16,519 nucleotides of DNA from assembly GCA_016295375.1 (NCBI GenBank), contig JAEDLI010000049.1, positions 1-16,519 of the forward strand, in the 5' to 3' direction. Shown here piece after piece: positions 7,552 through 14,926 of the stretch. Each line of letters starts with the position of its first letter. Positions within the stretch are counted from its first letter, which is position 1. A program made the translations under genes and the position numbers. Origin of the DNA: Fibrobacter sp. Its GTDB lineage: Bacteria; Fibrobacterota; Fibrobacteria; Fibrobacterales; Fibrobacteraceae. The notes beneath the pieces are model-generated. The model did not search any database. It saw only the letters and a program-made list of their open reading frames with translations, and was not told where the DNA came from.

Positions 7552-9123
7552 TTACCACTTGAACCCGGCCCTCAAGTAAACCTTCTTGTCGTCGAATAAC
7601 GTCACTTCGCCAAGGAAGCTCACGAACTGTCCTTCGTAGCTCAGCGCAGGCGTCAGGGAGTAAAGCATTTCCGCACCGTCCAGATACTTCTTGTGGATCT
7701 TCATGTGGTTGTGAAGAGGAGTAGTATCGTTTATGGCGCTGCCGTAGTCCGTGCCCTTCCAGAACCAGGTGTTCCGGATTCCTGCAAAGATGTGGTTATC
7801 CAAACGGGCAAAAACGCTCCAATCTACCGTGCGGCTGTTGGGGCCGGCCTGGTTCCCGAGAGGGTAACCCAGATGGGCCATCTGGGCCGTATTCTTTTCG
7901 AAGTGTCCATACACATAGGGCTCTATGCGGGCGTATTCCGCAATGGTTCCCAATTCAAGCTTATGGCCCTTGAAATAAAAGTCGTGACCCGCCTGCAAGC
8001 CCGCCATCCAGGCCCACTTGGCCTCGATGTTATCATTTTTGACCAAGCTCACGGGGCTTTCCATGTCGTCCAGGAAAAATTCCGTATAGATACGGGCAAA
8101 CTGGAACAGGCGGTAGTTCAAGTCAAAAGCCAAAGCGCCATTGTTGCTGTTTTCGGAATAGTTCCCCTTTTCCATGAACAGGGGCGCCGTCGGCACAAAG
8201 AGCCAGGGCTTCATGTTGTCATAAAGCACAGTCAGTTCGCTGATGCCGATGGTGGCATCCCCCACGGCCAGTTCGTAACGGTGGCCGAACAGGTTTCGCG
8301 TGTCGTCCTTGTTTTTCATGCTCATGCTGTTGTTGTAGACACGCAAGTCCGCATAAAAACTGACAACGCGCAAGGGGCCAAACCGCATGTCCATGGCAAG
8401 CATGTTGTACGGGAGGGCAAACTGGTTCAGGGTCAGGTTGTTGTAGTAGCCGGGACCCCAGTGCATCACGTCACGGCCCAAATCAACGCGCAGCCAGTCG
8501 TAATTGAATCCGAAGTGAGTGCGGTAACGGGCATAACTGGTGTACTCCACACCCGAATTATTTTCTTCTTTCTGGACCTCTACAAACTCCCGGTCAAAAG
8601 ACTTTGGCGTTGCCGCCGTGTGGGACTCGTCATAAATGCGGGCGTCCAGCACAAAGTCCACGGAGTCCGCATAGCCACGCATGTAGATACCGCCATCAAT
8701 TCCCGGCCAAATGGTATCGCCAAGGGATTCTCCCCCGCGGTAGTCGATACCACCCACCACGCTAGTAGCAAGGGCTATACGGGGCGCACGAGCACGGCAA
8801 GAATCCAAGTATGCCGCGGAATCAGTACCCAAATGTCCAGAAATCATCGCACCGCAAGCGTTGTCATAATACAGCAACGCATTCCGCTCCGTCTTCACGA
8901 AGTTCTTCTGGAATGTTGTATCCCGACGGGGGTACGCAAAGGACTGGGGCATGTCCCCCGTGGTCAAGCGGTGGTACTCGAACAGGAGCGGTGCCGTTTC
9001 CAGCATCTTCAAGTTGCTGTGGCGGTCAGGACCAAGCACGGGAGATGCAGCCCACGCCACACCGGCGGTTGCCGACAACAGCGCAACCCCAATGAAAGAC
9101 CGTTTAATATTTTTCAAGAACAT
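7552..9123 (-). CDS. Wzi-like (capsule-assembly family) outer-membrane beta-barrel protein
   Basis: The 523-residue protein begins with a signal peptide (K-N-I-K-R-S, a hydrophobic stretch, probable cleavage after A-W-A at about residue 25). It continues as alternating hydrophobic/polar strands with many Tyr, Trp and Asp, and ends Y-L-R-A-G-F-K-W, the aromatic-terminal pattern of outer-membrane barrels. The block D-L-G-R-D-V-M-H-W-G-P-G (about 215-226) followed by L-T-L-N-Q-F-A-L-P resembles the G-R-x-x-x-W-G-P-G motif of the Wzi/capsule assembly family. That family anchors surface polysaccharide at the outer membrane. No capsule synthesis genes are nearby, so substrate and role are uncertain. 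The frame begins at a TTG (9126), but the adjacent ATG at 9123 is preferred. It follows the lipoprotein gene by 13 bp, so the two probably form an envelope operon. A generic barrel of another family is possible. Confidence 0.65.
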   Translation of the reverse strand: MFLKNIKRSFIGVALLSATAGVAWAASPVLGPDRHSNLKMLETAPLLFEYHRLTTGDMPQSFAYPRRDTTFQKNFVKTERNALLYYDNACGAMISGHLGTDSAAYLDSCRARAPRIALATSVVGGIDYRGGESLGDTIWPGIDGGIYMRGYADSVDFVLDARIYDESHTAATPKSFDREFVEVQKEENNSGVEYTSYARYRTHFGFNYDWLRVDLGRDVMHWGPGYYNNLTLNQFALPYNMLAMDMRFGPLRVVSFYADLRVYNNSMSMKNKDDTRNLFGHRYELAVGDATIGISELTVLYDNMKPWLFVPTAPLFMEKGNYSENSNNGALAFDLNYRLFQFARIYTEFFLDDMESPVSLVKNDNIEAKWAWMAGLQAGHDFYFKGHKLELGTIAEYARIEPYVYGHFEKNTAQMAHLGYPLGNQAGPNSRTVDWSVFARLDNHIFAGIRNTWFWKGTDYGSAINDTTPLHNHMKIHKKYLDGAEMLYSLTPALSYEGQFVSFLGEVTLFDDKKVYLRAGFKW

Positions 9124-9136
9124 CAACTATCGAGTC

Positions 9137-10327
9137 TTATTCTTCGTAAACAGGCACTTCCCATGCCTTAGGCATTGCAGGAGAGCACTTGTCCGAATGA
9201 TTGTAGGTGAAGCCCTTTTCGGAGATGCCTGTCACATTCCCCTTGATGGCGCTAGCGCACTTGCGTTCGTCGGCCTTAAGCATCTTTTCGACCTTCAGGA
9301 GCAGCACGTCACCATAGACATCCCAGGCTCCAGACTTGTTCTCGTTCATGCCGGCATTGGCAACCAGGGTGTACTGCATGGGGGCCTTCAAGTTGAATTC
9401 CCAATCCGTGTTGGTAGACTTATCCAAAGTAGCCCAGTCACCCTTCAAAGAGGCCACGTCCACGTCGGAGTACTTGAAATCGGACTTGACGCACTTGGAA
9501 TTACCACGGATCGAATCCATAGACGCCGTAACCTGGCGGGTCATCATGGCCAGGTCTGCACCGGTGGCAAACTTGGACACAAAGAAGGTGTAGCCCCTGT
9601 AGGTATCTATGTAGCCGGCATTCCAGGACACCGTATCCTTGCCTACGACACGTTCCATAATGTAACGGCCCTTGTAGAAGCTATAGACCTGAGTCGTATC
9701 GTTGCCAGCAACTGTGCAAGCCAGGCGCTTTTTCTCAAAGTTTGCGGCATCGGTGACCAAAGACTGGTCAGCCTTCAACTGTTCCACCTCAGCCTCGGCA
9801 AAATCACCCTTATCCACACGATACATCAGCTTGTCGCCATTCACGATAAACGACAGTTCCATATCCTTCGAGGACTTCATGATATCCTTCAGGATCTTGT
9901 TGGTGGCGATTTTTTCGTCCAAGACCAGGGGATCCATGGTGTTGGACGAATTCATCTTGATAATGCCATCCTTGAAATCAGACATAATCAACAACAAAGC
10001 CAGGTGCGGATTGCCGTTGGACTCATCGATTCCCCAGAGGGAGAACATACCATTCTTGGAGCCGGTGCCCAAGTGGAATGTTTCGCCCTTGATTTTTACG
10101 AGGTAGTACTTTTTAAGGTCATCCAGGGTTGCGGCCCTCGCCCCTTCGGGCCAGGTGGGATCCTTGTATTCCGCAGAAGACGAAGACACATCCGTAGAAT
10201 CCTCTACGCTAGAAGAGGATTCATCCGTTTCCTGGTCCACATTATTACCGGAACTGCTGTCATCGCCACAAGCAGCGAAGAAAAGTGCCAAGGCAAAACC
10301 GCCAGCCAACAAAAAGGACTTCTTCAT
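9137..10327 (-). CDS. Ser-rich-linker lipoprotein of unknown function
   Basis: The 396-residue product has a lipoprotein signal peptide: M-K-K-S, a hydrophobic core, then F-A-A-C with the lipidated cysteine at residue 20. An acidic, Ser-rich linker follows (runs of four Ser within about residues 32-52), a style typical of Fibrobacter surface lipoproteins. The remaining approximately 340 residues are a soluble domain of mixed composition that I cannot assign to a family. An upstream in-frame start at 10366 exists, but the ATG at 10327 is supported by GAGG 5 bases before it and places the positively charged signal start at the N-terminus. The barrel gene follows after 13 bp. The two products may act together at the outer membrane. 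That is inference from position only. Confidence 0.8.
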   Translation of the reverse strand: MKKSFLLAGGFALALFFAACGDDSSSGNNVDQETDESSSSVEDSTDVSSSSAEYKDPTWPEGARAATLDDLKKYYLVKIKGETFHLGTGSKNGMFSLWGIDESNGNPHLALLLIMSDFKDGIIKMNSSNTMDPLVLDEKIATNKILKDIMKSSKDMELSFIVNGDKLMYRVDKGDFAEAEVEQLKADQSLVTDAANFEKKRLACTVAGNDTTQVYSFYKGRYIMERVVGKDTVSWNAGYIDTYRGYTFFVSKFATGADLAMMTRQVTASMDSIRGNSKCVKSDFKYSDVDVASLKGDWATLDKSTNTDWEFNLKAPMQYTLVANAGMNENKSGAWDVYGDVLLLKVEKMLKADERKCASAIKGNVTGISEKGFTYNHSDKCSPAMPKAWEVPVYEE

Positions 10328-10363
10328 AAAAACCTCGCTTTTTGCATAAAGATAAACACTAAA

Positions 10364-10389
10364 CAAAAAAGGGAGGGCGACACTCCCTT
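10364..10389 (-). terminator. Rho-independent terminator of dnaA
   Basis: On the minus strand a 7-bp stem (10383-10389 with 10369-10375) closes a 7-base loop and is followed directly by a T run (A run on the plus strand at 10365-10370). It lies 36 bp after the dnaA stop. It separates dnaA from the lipoprotein gene, so that gene needs its own promoter. A second GCCGA/TCGGC inverted repeat lies just before it (about 10397-10419). Confidence 0.75.
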
Positions 10390-10424
10390 AAATCAAGCCG
10401 AAAAAAGGCCAAAATCGGCAAAAA

Positions 10425-11915
10425 TCAGCTTTCCAGCAGGTAACGGATGTCCTCGACGCGGCGTTTGAGGTCTGCATCCTTGGAGAGCTGTTCCACGATA
10501 GAATTGATGGACGAAATCACCGTAGAATAATCCCTATGGAAGGCCTCACCGATGTTCTTGAGGGATTCCGTCGTAAGTTCCCGACACAGGTACATGGCCA
10601 CCTTCCGCGGAATAGACGCACCTGCGTCTTGCCGCTTGGAGCAGAGCACCCGAGGTTCGACGGAAAACTCGGCGGCAACGGATTCCAGGATGTTATCCAC
10701 CGTAAGGACAGATGACACGCCAGACTTGGGCGCCGAATGCATCCGCTTCACATTGGCAAGGTTCAGTTCCACGTTATTGAGCACATGCATTGCCCGGAGC
10801 CAGTTCATGAGACCTTCGATAATGCGAACGTTCGCCCTGGGCTGAATCGCCAGGTAGCGGCAAATCTCTTCACGGTCGGACTCTACAAAGGGGATACCTT
10901 CGGACATCTTGCGGATAAGGGCCATACGGGTGTTGAAGTCCGGTTCCGCAAGCCCTACGCCCACGCAGTTTTCCAGCGGGTTCAGCAGGTCTGCCGTCAG
11001 TTCGTGGGACAGGGAATTCTTCTCGGGCTTTTCGCCTGCCGAAAGCTTCTTGAACTTGGACGGATGGCAGTCGCAGCTGAGCACCACCTGACGGCCCATG
11101 CGGCTCATGTACTTGATGAGCATGGACAGGCGTTCCTGACTCTTGAGGCCGTTTTTCAGAAGCTGGATATCATCAAGCAAGAGAACATCGCAGTGTTCGT
11201 AGATGTCCGAAAATTTTTGCTTGAGCTCGTTTACCTTTCCCCAATCCTTAATCTTGGCGGCATCGCCTATGGCCGAATAATCCCGCAAAAAATCATAAGC
11301 CTGACGGTAAAGGATTCTAAGTTCCGGACGAGTCTTCTGAAGGCTTGCAGCAATGGACTGGAGCAGGTGGGTCTTGCCAAGGCCCGGAGCCCCGTAAACC
11401 AGAAGTAGGTTCATGGCCGCATCGCCCGGATGTTCCACGATGGTCTGACAGGCCTTGAGGGCCGTAAAATTGCATTCCCCCTCAACAAAATTGTCAAAGG
11501 TGTACTTTTCGTACAAATTAAGATTTTCTTTTGGTTTCTTAGCAGGCTGCTGTGCAGATGCCCGAGCCTTGGAGGCGAGAATACGACGCTCCACCTCTTT
11601 GGATATCTGGACCGCCGTGGCCGAGGGGGCAGCATCGGCAGTGGCTTCATTCAACACGCGGACCTTGTAATCCACAAAGTCGCTACCGTATACAGAGGCA
11701 AAAGTCTTGCGGAGCAGGGCACCGTAATGACTGTTGAGCCAAGTCTCCCTGAAGCTATCGGGAACCGTCAAACAGACATAGCCTTCACAAAATCCATCAA
11801 AACCAACGGCATCAAAAAAAGCGGCGCCAAACTCGGAGCATTCCTCGCGGACAAGGGCCATGGCCCGCGCCCAGGGGGAGCTGTTTTCATCTAATAAATA
11901 AGCAATGTTATCCAC
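10425..11915 (-). CDS. dnaA: DnaA-family replication initiator with atypical ATPase and DNA-binding motifs
   Basis: The 496-residue protein has the full DnaA layout. Domain I is at about 14-77, a low-complexity linker at 88-130, an AAA+ domain from about 131, and the C-terminal DNA-binding domain IV from about 403. Walker A G-A-P-G-L-G-K-T (175-182), Walker B L-L-L-D-D (245-249), sensor I S-C-D (280-282) and sensor II Arg364 (N-V-R-I-I-E-G) are present. Unlike E. coli DnaA, the segment 300-329 contains no Arg or Lys. The box VII arginine finger (Arg285 in E. coli) is therefore missing, and about 15 residues are inserted nearby. Domain IV reads F-H-R-D-Y-S-T-V (459-466) where F-G-G-R-D-H-T-T-V is standard. 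The start is GTG with a weak GGA upstream. A DnaA box overlaps it. dnaN, recF and gyrB do not follow. It may be a divergent main DnaA or a paralogue. Confidence 0.88.
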   Translation of the reverse strand: MDNIAYLLDENSSPWARAMALVREECSEFGAAFFDAVGFDGFCEGYVCLTVPDSFRETWLNSHYGALLRKTFASVYGSDFVDYKVRVLNEATADAAPSATAVQISKEVERRILASKARASAQQPAKKPKENLNLYEKYTFDNFVEGECNFTALKACQTIVEHPGDAAMNLLLVYGAPGLGKTHLLQSIAASLQKTRPELRILYRQAYDFLRDYSAIGDAAKIKDWGKVNELKQKFSDIYEHCDVLLLDDIQLLKNGLKSQERLSMLIKYMSRMGRQVVLSCDCHPSKFKKLSAGEKPEKNSLSHELTADLLNPLENCVGVGLAEPDFNTRMALIRKMSEGIPFVESDREEICRYLAIQPRANVRIIEGLMNWLRAMHVLNNVELNLANVKRMHSAPKSGVSSVLTVDNILESVAAEFSVEPRVLCSKRQDAGASIPRKVAMYLCRELTTESLKNIGEAFHRDYSTVISSINSIVEQLSKDADLKRRVEDIRYLLES

Positions 11916-11916
11916 A
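11908..11916 (+). promoter_or_regulatory. Perfect DnaA box overlapping the dnaA start codon
   Basis: TTATCCACA, the strong consensus DnaA box, lies across the GTG start codon of dnaA (11913-11915). The sequence also encodes the first residues, so part of the match is constrained by coding. Its position at the start of the initiator gene suggests autoregulation or participation in an origin. Confidence 0.6.
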
Positions 11917-12179
11917 GTTTTCCAAACACAAAAAGAGGGTCAAACAAAATCGTTCACCAAAATTAAATAAAACATACGAAAAAGAGATTTTTCGCTGAAT
12001 TTTTTTCAAAAACCGCCGTTTTCCGCTTAAAAAGGGCAATTTTTTGTTATGCCCCGTCTATGTCCGTTTCTCTCCGAAAAACACCCTTTTTACACCCTTG
12101 ATAATCAAAACCACATCCCTATGGTTTTCACAAGTTATCAACATATTTTTTTTCAGAGATGTCTTGACAAAAATTTGCC
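11917..12179. other. AT-rich region upstream of dnaA, possible origin or control region
   Basis: This 263-bp gap lies between the EIIA gene stop and dnaA. It is visibly richer in A and T than its surroundings, with several A or T runs (for example 11998-12012 and 12146-12153). It has a near-consensus DnaA box at 12135-12143 in the same orientation as the perfect box at the dnaA start. A palindrome TTGATAATCAA (12098-12108) sits between them. Only two boxes are visible, which is few for a bacterial oriC. It may therefore be only the dnaA promoter and leader. Confidence 0.4.
12135..12143 (+). promoter_or_regulatory. Near-consensus DnaA box
   Basis: TTATCAACA differs from the consensus box TTATCCACA at one base. 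It lies 220 bp upstream of the dnaA start, in the same orientation as the box at 11908-11916, and is bordered by a run of eight or more T residues that could melt easily. Confidence 0.45.
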
Positions 12180-12608
12180 CTAAAACAATTCTTTCAGGGC
12201 GGCCCCATCGGCACAGGCAAGGGCCTTCGCTTTCCACTCTGGGCCAAGCAAGAGTTTTGCCACTCCGGCAATGGCAACCGTATGGGCTGTAGCCGATTCC
12301 GCCGGGGACAAGAGCAGGCACAGGAACTGAGCCGTTTCACCACGGGAGGTAGAAACGCCCTGAATTTCGGGAGCGACGGCAAATGCCATCAGGGGCGATT
12401 CAAGCCCAGAAATTCTCGTATGGGGCAACAGAAGGCCAGACCCCATGTAGATTCCCTCCCCTATCCGCTTTTCCACGGCCTTCCAGGCGGACAGGGCATC
12501 AAAAGCAAGGCCCGCATTCACAAGGCCCTCAAAGGCAAAACCCAGCACTTTCTGAAAAGCAACCGGCTCCTTATAGACTTGCGTATAAGCGGGAATCAGG
12601 GAACTCAA
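12180..12608 (-). CDS. PTS EIIA (fructose/nitrogen type)-like protein
   Basis: The 142-residue protein resembles the type-2 EIIA domain (PtsN/FruA-type) of the phosphoenolpyruvate sugar phosphotransferase system, in which a histidine carries the phosphate. The diagnostic segment G-S-G-L-L-L-P-H-T-R (56-65) contains the expected His63. It is followed by the usual P-L-M-A-F strand and a F-L-C-L-L-L-S-P-A-E core strand (about 94-103). The protein covers the single domain only. No EIIB, EIIC, HPr or EI gene is in the window, so a regulatory rather than transport role is likely. The start is a TTG whose bases overlap the TGA stop of the upstream kinase gene by 4 bp (TTGA), implying translational coupling. 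No in-frame ATG is available without losing the N-terminal helix and reaching the His motif. Confidence 0.75.
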   Translation of the reverse strand: MSSLIPAYTQVYKEPVAFQKVLGFAFEGLVNAGLAFDALSAWKAVEKRIGEGIYMGSGLLLPHTRISGLESPLMAFAVAPEIQGVSTSRGETAQFLCLLLSPAESATAHTVAIAGVAKLLLGPEWKAKALACADGAALKELF

Positions 12609-13621
12609 AGGAGAGCACGCTCCATAAAGGAGAACACCTGGGAATCCGTGGCCTTGGCGATGTTTCGGAATTCCGAGAAAACTGAACGCAGCTGTTTCTT
12701 ACCGGGCTCAATATACTGCTCGAACTTCTGGATACCCTTGGTCTTGGATAGGAAGCAATAGGCACCCAGGGCTTGCATCACGCGCTGGAGGCTTACATGG
12801 ATAAAGCTTTCCCAGGCATCTTCCTTGGTGTAAATCTTTGCGCCCTTGTACTGGAACCGCCAGTATTCAAAAAAGTCCTTCACCATGTCCAACGGCAGAC
12901 CCACGTAGGGGTCCCAAAGGAGGGACGCAATGTCGTAGAACATGGAGCCGCGGCGCGCCCCCTGGTAATCCACGAACACGATTTCGGAATTGGGGCGGAT
13001 CATGATGTTCTGGCTCTGGAAATCCCGGTGCATCAGCACCTTGGTCTGGGCATCTACGGAAACAGCCAGGAGGGAATAGAAATTACGGACGTAATCGGGA
13101 ATGTCGTCGATTCCGCAGTGGGCCTTCAGGTAATTATCGGTGAAGTAATCCGTTTCCCACTTGAGGGCGGCAAAGTCAAAGCGGCGAAGCCACAGGTCCG
13201 TGTGGGAACTGAACAGGGACTGGGAGGCATTCTGCCAGTGAATCAAGGCCTCTATTACCTCGGGGTAGAGAATGCGGACACTGCCGGACTGTGGCTTGTC
13301 GGGAGACACATCGTCCAGAAGGCGGCGATTTCCCAAATCCTCTTGCAGAATCTGGGCGGAACTTTCATCTACGCAGAAGAGCTTCGGCACAGGCAGGCTT
13401 TCGTCCTTGAACACCTGGGAATATTCAACAAACTTCTTGAAATCGTCGTTTACTTCGGCGGACACCTGCAGCACGGAGGAACGCTCCCCGGAAGAAATCC
13501 GGTAATAGCGGCGGCCAGAGCCCGCCCCAGCGATGGATTCTACAGAAAAATCGTCGGCATAACCGTGGGAGCCGAGATAGCCCTTAATCTTTTCGGAAAT
13601 AATCAATTCTTCACCATTCAT
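12605..13621 (-). CDS. APH-fold phosphotransferase, AmgK-like sugar kinase
   Basis: The 338-residue protein has the aminoglycoside/choline kinase fold. The catalytic loop is H-R-D-F-Q-S-Q-N (198-205), metal-binding Asp218 lies in F-V-D-Y-Q-G-A-R-R-G (216-225), and Y-D-I-A-S-L-L-W-D-P-Y-V follows at 229-240. An N-terminal nucleotide-binding lobe has G-S-G-R-R-Y-Y-R (34-41) and Q-E-D-L-G (93-97). The Y-Q-G-A-R-R-G and D-P-Y-V-x-L blocks are typical of AmgK, the anomeric N-acetylmuramate/N-acetylglucosamine kinase of peptidoglycan recycling. The nucleotidyltransferase partner murU is absent here, so the substrate remains unproven. The ATG at 13621 has no Shine-Dalgarno sequence, and a good -10 box ends 7 bases upstream. 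The gene overlaps the EIIA-like gene by 4 bp. Confidence 0.75.
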   Translation of the reverse strand: MNGEELIISEKIKGYLGSHGYADDFSVESIAGAGSGRRYYRISSGERSSVLQVSAEVNDDFKKFVEYSQVFKDESLPVPKLFCVDESSAQILQEDLGNRRLLDDVSPDKPQSGSVRILYPEVIEALIHWQNASQSLFSSHTDLWLRRFDFAALKWETDYFTDNYLKAHCGIDDIPDYVRNFYSLLAVSVDAQTKVLMHRDFQSQNIMIRPNSEIVFVDYQGARRGSMFYDIASLLWDPYVGLPLDMVKDFFEYWRFQYKGAKIYTKEDAWESFIHVSLQRVMQALGAYCFLSKTKGIQKFEQYIEPGKKQLRSVFSEFRNIAKATDSQVFSFMERALL

Positions 13622-13628
13622 GGAATAG

Positions 13629-13658
13629 AATATACTTTATCCCATAGAAAAAAGCCAA
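13629..13658 (-). promoter_or_regulatory. Candidate promoter of the AmgK-like/EIIA pair
   Basis: On the minus strand TTGGCT (13653-13658) is followed after 18 bases by TATATT (13629-13634), which ends 7 bases before the ATG at 13621. A transcript would begin at or next to the start codon, giving a leaderless or nearly leaderless mRNA. This agrees with the missing Shine-Dalgarno sequence. Confidence 0.5.
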
Positions 13659-13689
13659 AAAATATTACGAAAAATGCTTTTTAAGGCAA

Positions 13690-13717
13690 GGAGATGCCCG
13701 GTCAAGCCGGGCATGAC
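13690..13717. repeat. REP-like palindromic element
   Basis: ATGCCCGG (13692-13699) and CCGGGCAT (13705-13712) form a perfect 8-bp stem around TCAAG, preceded by GAG and followed by GACAC. The layout GAT-stem-loop-stem-ATGAC is shared with the element at 16068-16091. It lies in the gap between the AhbC-like gene and the AmgK-like kinase gene and could also weakly end transcription. Confidence 0.6.
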
Positions 13718-13735
13718 ACCGCCCAGCCCTAAAGG

Positions 13736-14908
13736 CTAGCCCGTAATCTCTTCGTCCGTCAGGTAGCAGGCAGGGTCTTCGGCCCAGAAGTCGCCGGTCA
13801 CGGCCTCGGCGCGGGTACGGAAGTTCCCGTTGCACAGGTTCAGGTAGGCGCACTTGGGGCAGCGTCCCTTCAAAAGGGGCTTGCGGTCCTTGAGGCCCGC
13901 CATGATGGGGTTACTCAGGTCGGTCCAGATTTCACCGAATGGGCGTTCCCGCACATTGCCCAGGGTGATGTACTGGGTGAACTGGTCGGGGTGGACATTC
14001 CCTACACTGTCGACGTTTCCGAAGGCCATGCCGCTACGGTTCCCGCCGTTGCTCTGGATGAGCTTCAGCACGCGCTCCCCGAGGACGGGGTCCCTTTCCT
14101 TCATCTTGAGGTACAGGTAGACGGCGTCGGCATGGTTATCTACGGTGAGAATTTCCTTGTTGATGCCACGGGCCTTGAAATCCAGGGTGCGGCTAATAAT
14201 CAGGTTCATGACCTGGCGGCTCTCTTCGTGGCTCAGGTCACGCTCCACCATGGCAGAACCGCGACCGCTGTAGACCAGGTGGTAGAAGCAGACACGATCG
14301 ATGTTTTCCCGTTCCAACAAGTCGAAAATGGAATTCAGGTCCTGCACGTTGTCGCGGGTGATGGTAAAGCGGAGCCCCACCTTTTGCCCCGTGGCCACGC
14401 AGTTGCGGATGCCCCGGAGCGCCATCTGGTATGCTCCCGGCTTACCGCGGAACTTGTCGTGAGTGGCTTCACAGCCGTCCAGGCTGATGCCCACATACCC
14501 TACGCCCATGTCCTTCAGGCGCTTTGCGGTGTCTTCGTCTATGCGGGTGCCGTTGGTGCTGATGGTTGGGCGGATTCCCTTGCTGGCAGCATAATTCGCC
14601 AGTTCAAAGAAGTCCGGCCGCAACAGAGGTTCGCCGCCGCTGAACAAGATGACGGGAACGTTGAAATCGGCAAGCTGGTCGATGAGGGCAAGGCCTTCTT
14701 CGTGAGTCAGTTCGTTCTGATACTTGATGGCCTCGGAACGGGCGTAACAGTGGACGCAGTTCAGGTTGCAGGTCTTGGTGCAGTTCCAGACCACCACCGG
14801 GCCACGGCCCTCGCCCACGCCGTTCTGGGACTTGTGGGCGTGAGGCGTATAGCGGAGCGTGTCGCCGAAATTCGGCACATCCATCAACAACTTGGTAATG
14901 CTAATCAT
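13736..14908 (-). CDS. ahbC: Radical SAM/SPASM-type enzyme of alternative heme synthesis, AhbC/NirJ-like
   Basis: The 390-residue enzyme has the radical SAM cluster motif C-N-L-N-C-V-H-C (Cys47, Cys51, Cys54), S-G-G-E-P (90-94) and a second C-terminal cysteine set (350, 353, 359, 381) for an auxiliary iron-sulfur cluster. The C-terminal blocks H-P-D-Q-F (306-310), L-G-N-V-R-E-R-P-F-x-E-I-W (316-328), R-K-P-L-L-K-G-R-C (342-350) and N-G-N-F-R-x-R-A-E-A-V-T-G-D (360-373) recall AhbC and NirJ. AhbC removes acetate side chains from 12,18-didecarboxysiroheme to give Fe-coproporphyrin III, on the siroheme route to heme in anaerobes. NirJ acts in heme d1 synthesis. AhbC is favoured because d1 belongs to denitrifiers. 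No other heme gene is present here. The ATG has no clear ribosome site and lies 18 bp behind the FISUMP lipoprotein gene. Confidence 0.7.
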   Translation of the reverse strand: MISITKLLMDVPNFGDTLRYTPHAHKSQNGVGEGRGPVVVWNCTKTCNLNCVHCYARSEAIKYQNELTHEEGLALIDQLADFNVPVILFSGGEPLLRPDFFELANYAASKGIRPTISTNGTRIDEDTAKRLKDMGVGYVGISLDGCEATHDKFRGKPGAYQMALRGIRNCVATGQKVGLRFTITRDNVQDLNSIFDLLERENIDRVCFYHLVYSGRGSAMVERDLSHEESRQVMNLIISRTLDFKARGINKEILTVDNHADAVYLYLKMKERDPVLGERVLKLIQSNGGNRSGMAFGNVDSVGNVHPDQFTQYITLGNVRERPFGEIWTDLSNPIMAGLKDRKPLLKGRCPKCAYLNLCNGNFRTRAEAVTGDFWAEDPACYLTDEEITG

Positions 14909-14926
14909 GGAGGGAAATGTAGAAAA

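Noticed and set aside
7693..9171. A plus-strand reading frame of 492 codons opposite the Wzi-like barrel gene
   Set aside because: The opposite strand encodes a signal peptide, barrel strands and an aromatic C-terminus. The plus-strand translation looks like no protein family.
8951..10468. A plus-strand reading frame of 505 codons across the lipoprotein and part of the barrel gene
   Set aside because: It spans two well-supported minus-strand genes and their junction plus the dnaA terminator, with no ribosome site and an unconvincing translation.
12164..12192. A perfect TTGACA on the plus strand near the EIIA gene end
   Set aside because: No reasonable -10 box lies 16-18 bases downstream, and a transcript would run antisense to the EIIA-like gene.
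12180..12608. Reading the EIIA-like gene as part of a sugar transport operon
   Set aside because: No EIIB, EIIC, HPr or EI gene is present, and the protein ends after the single EIIA domain.
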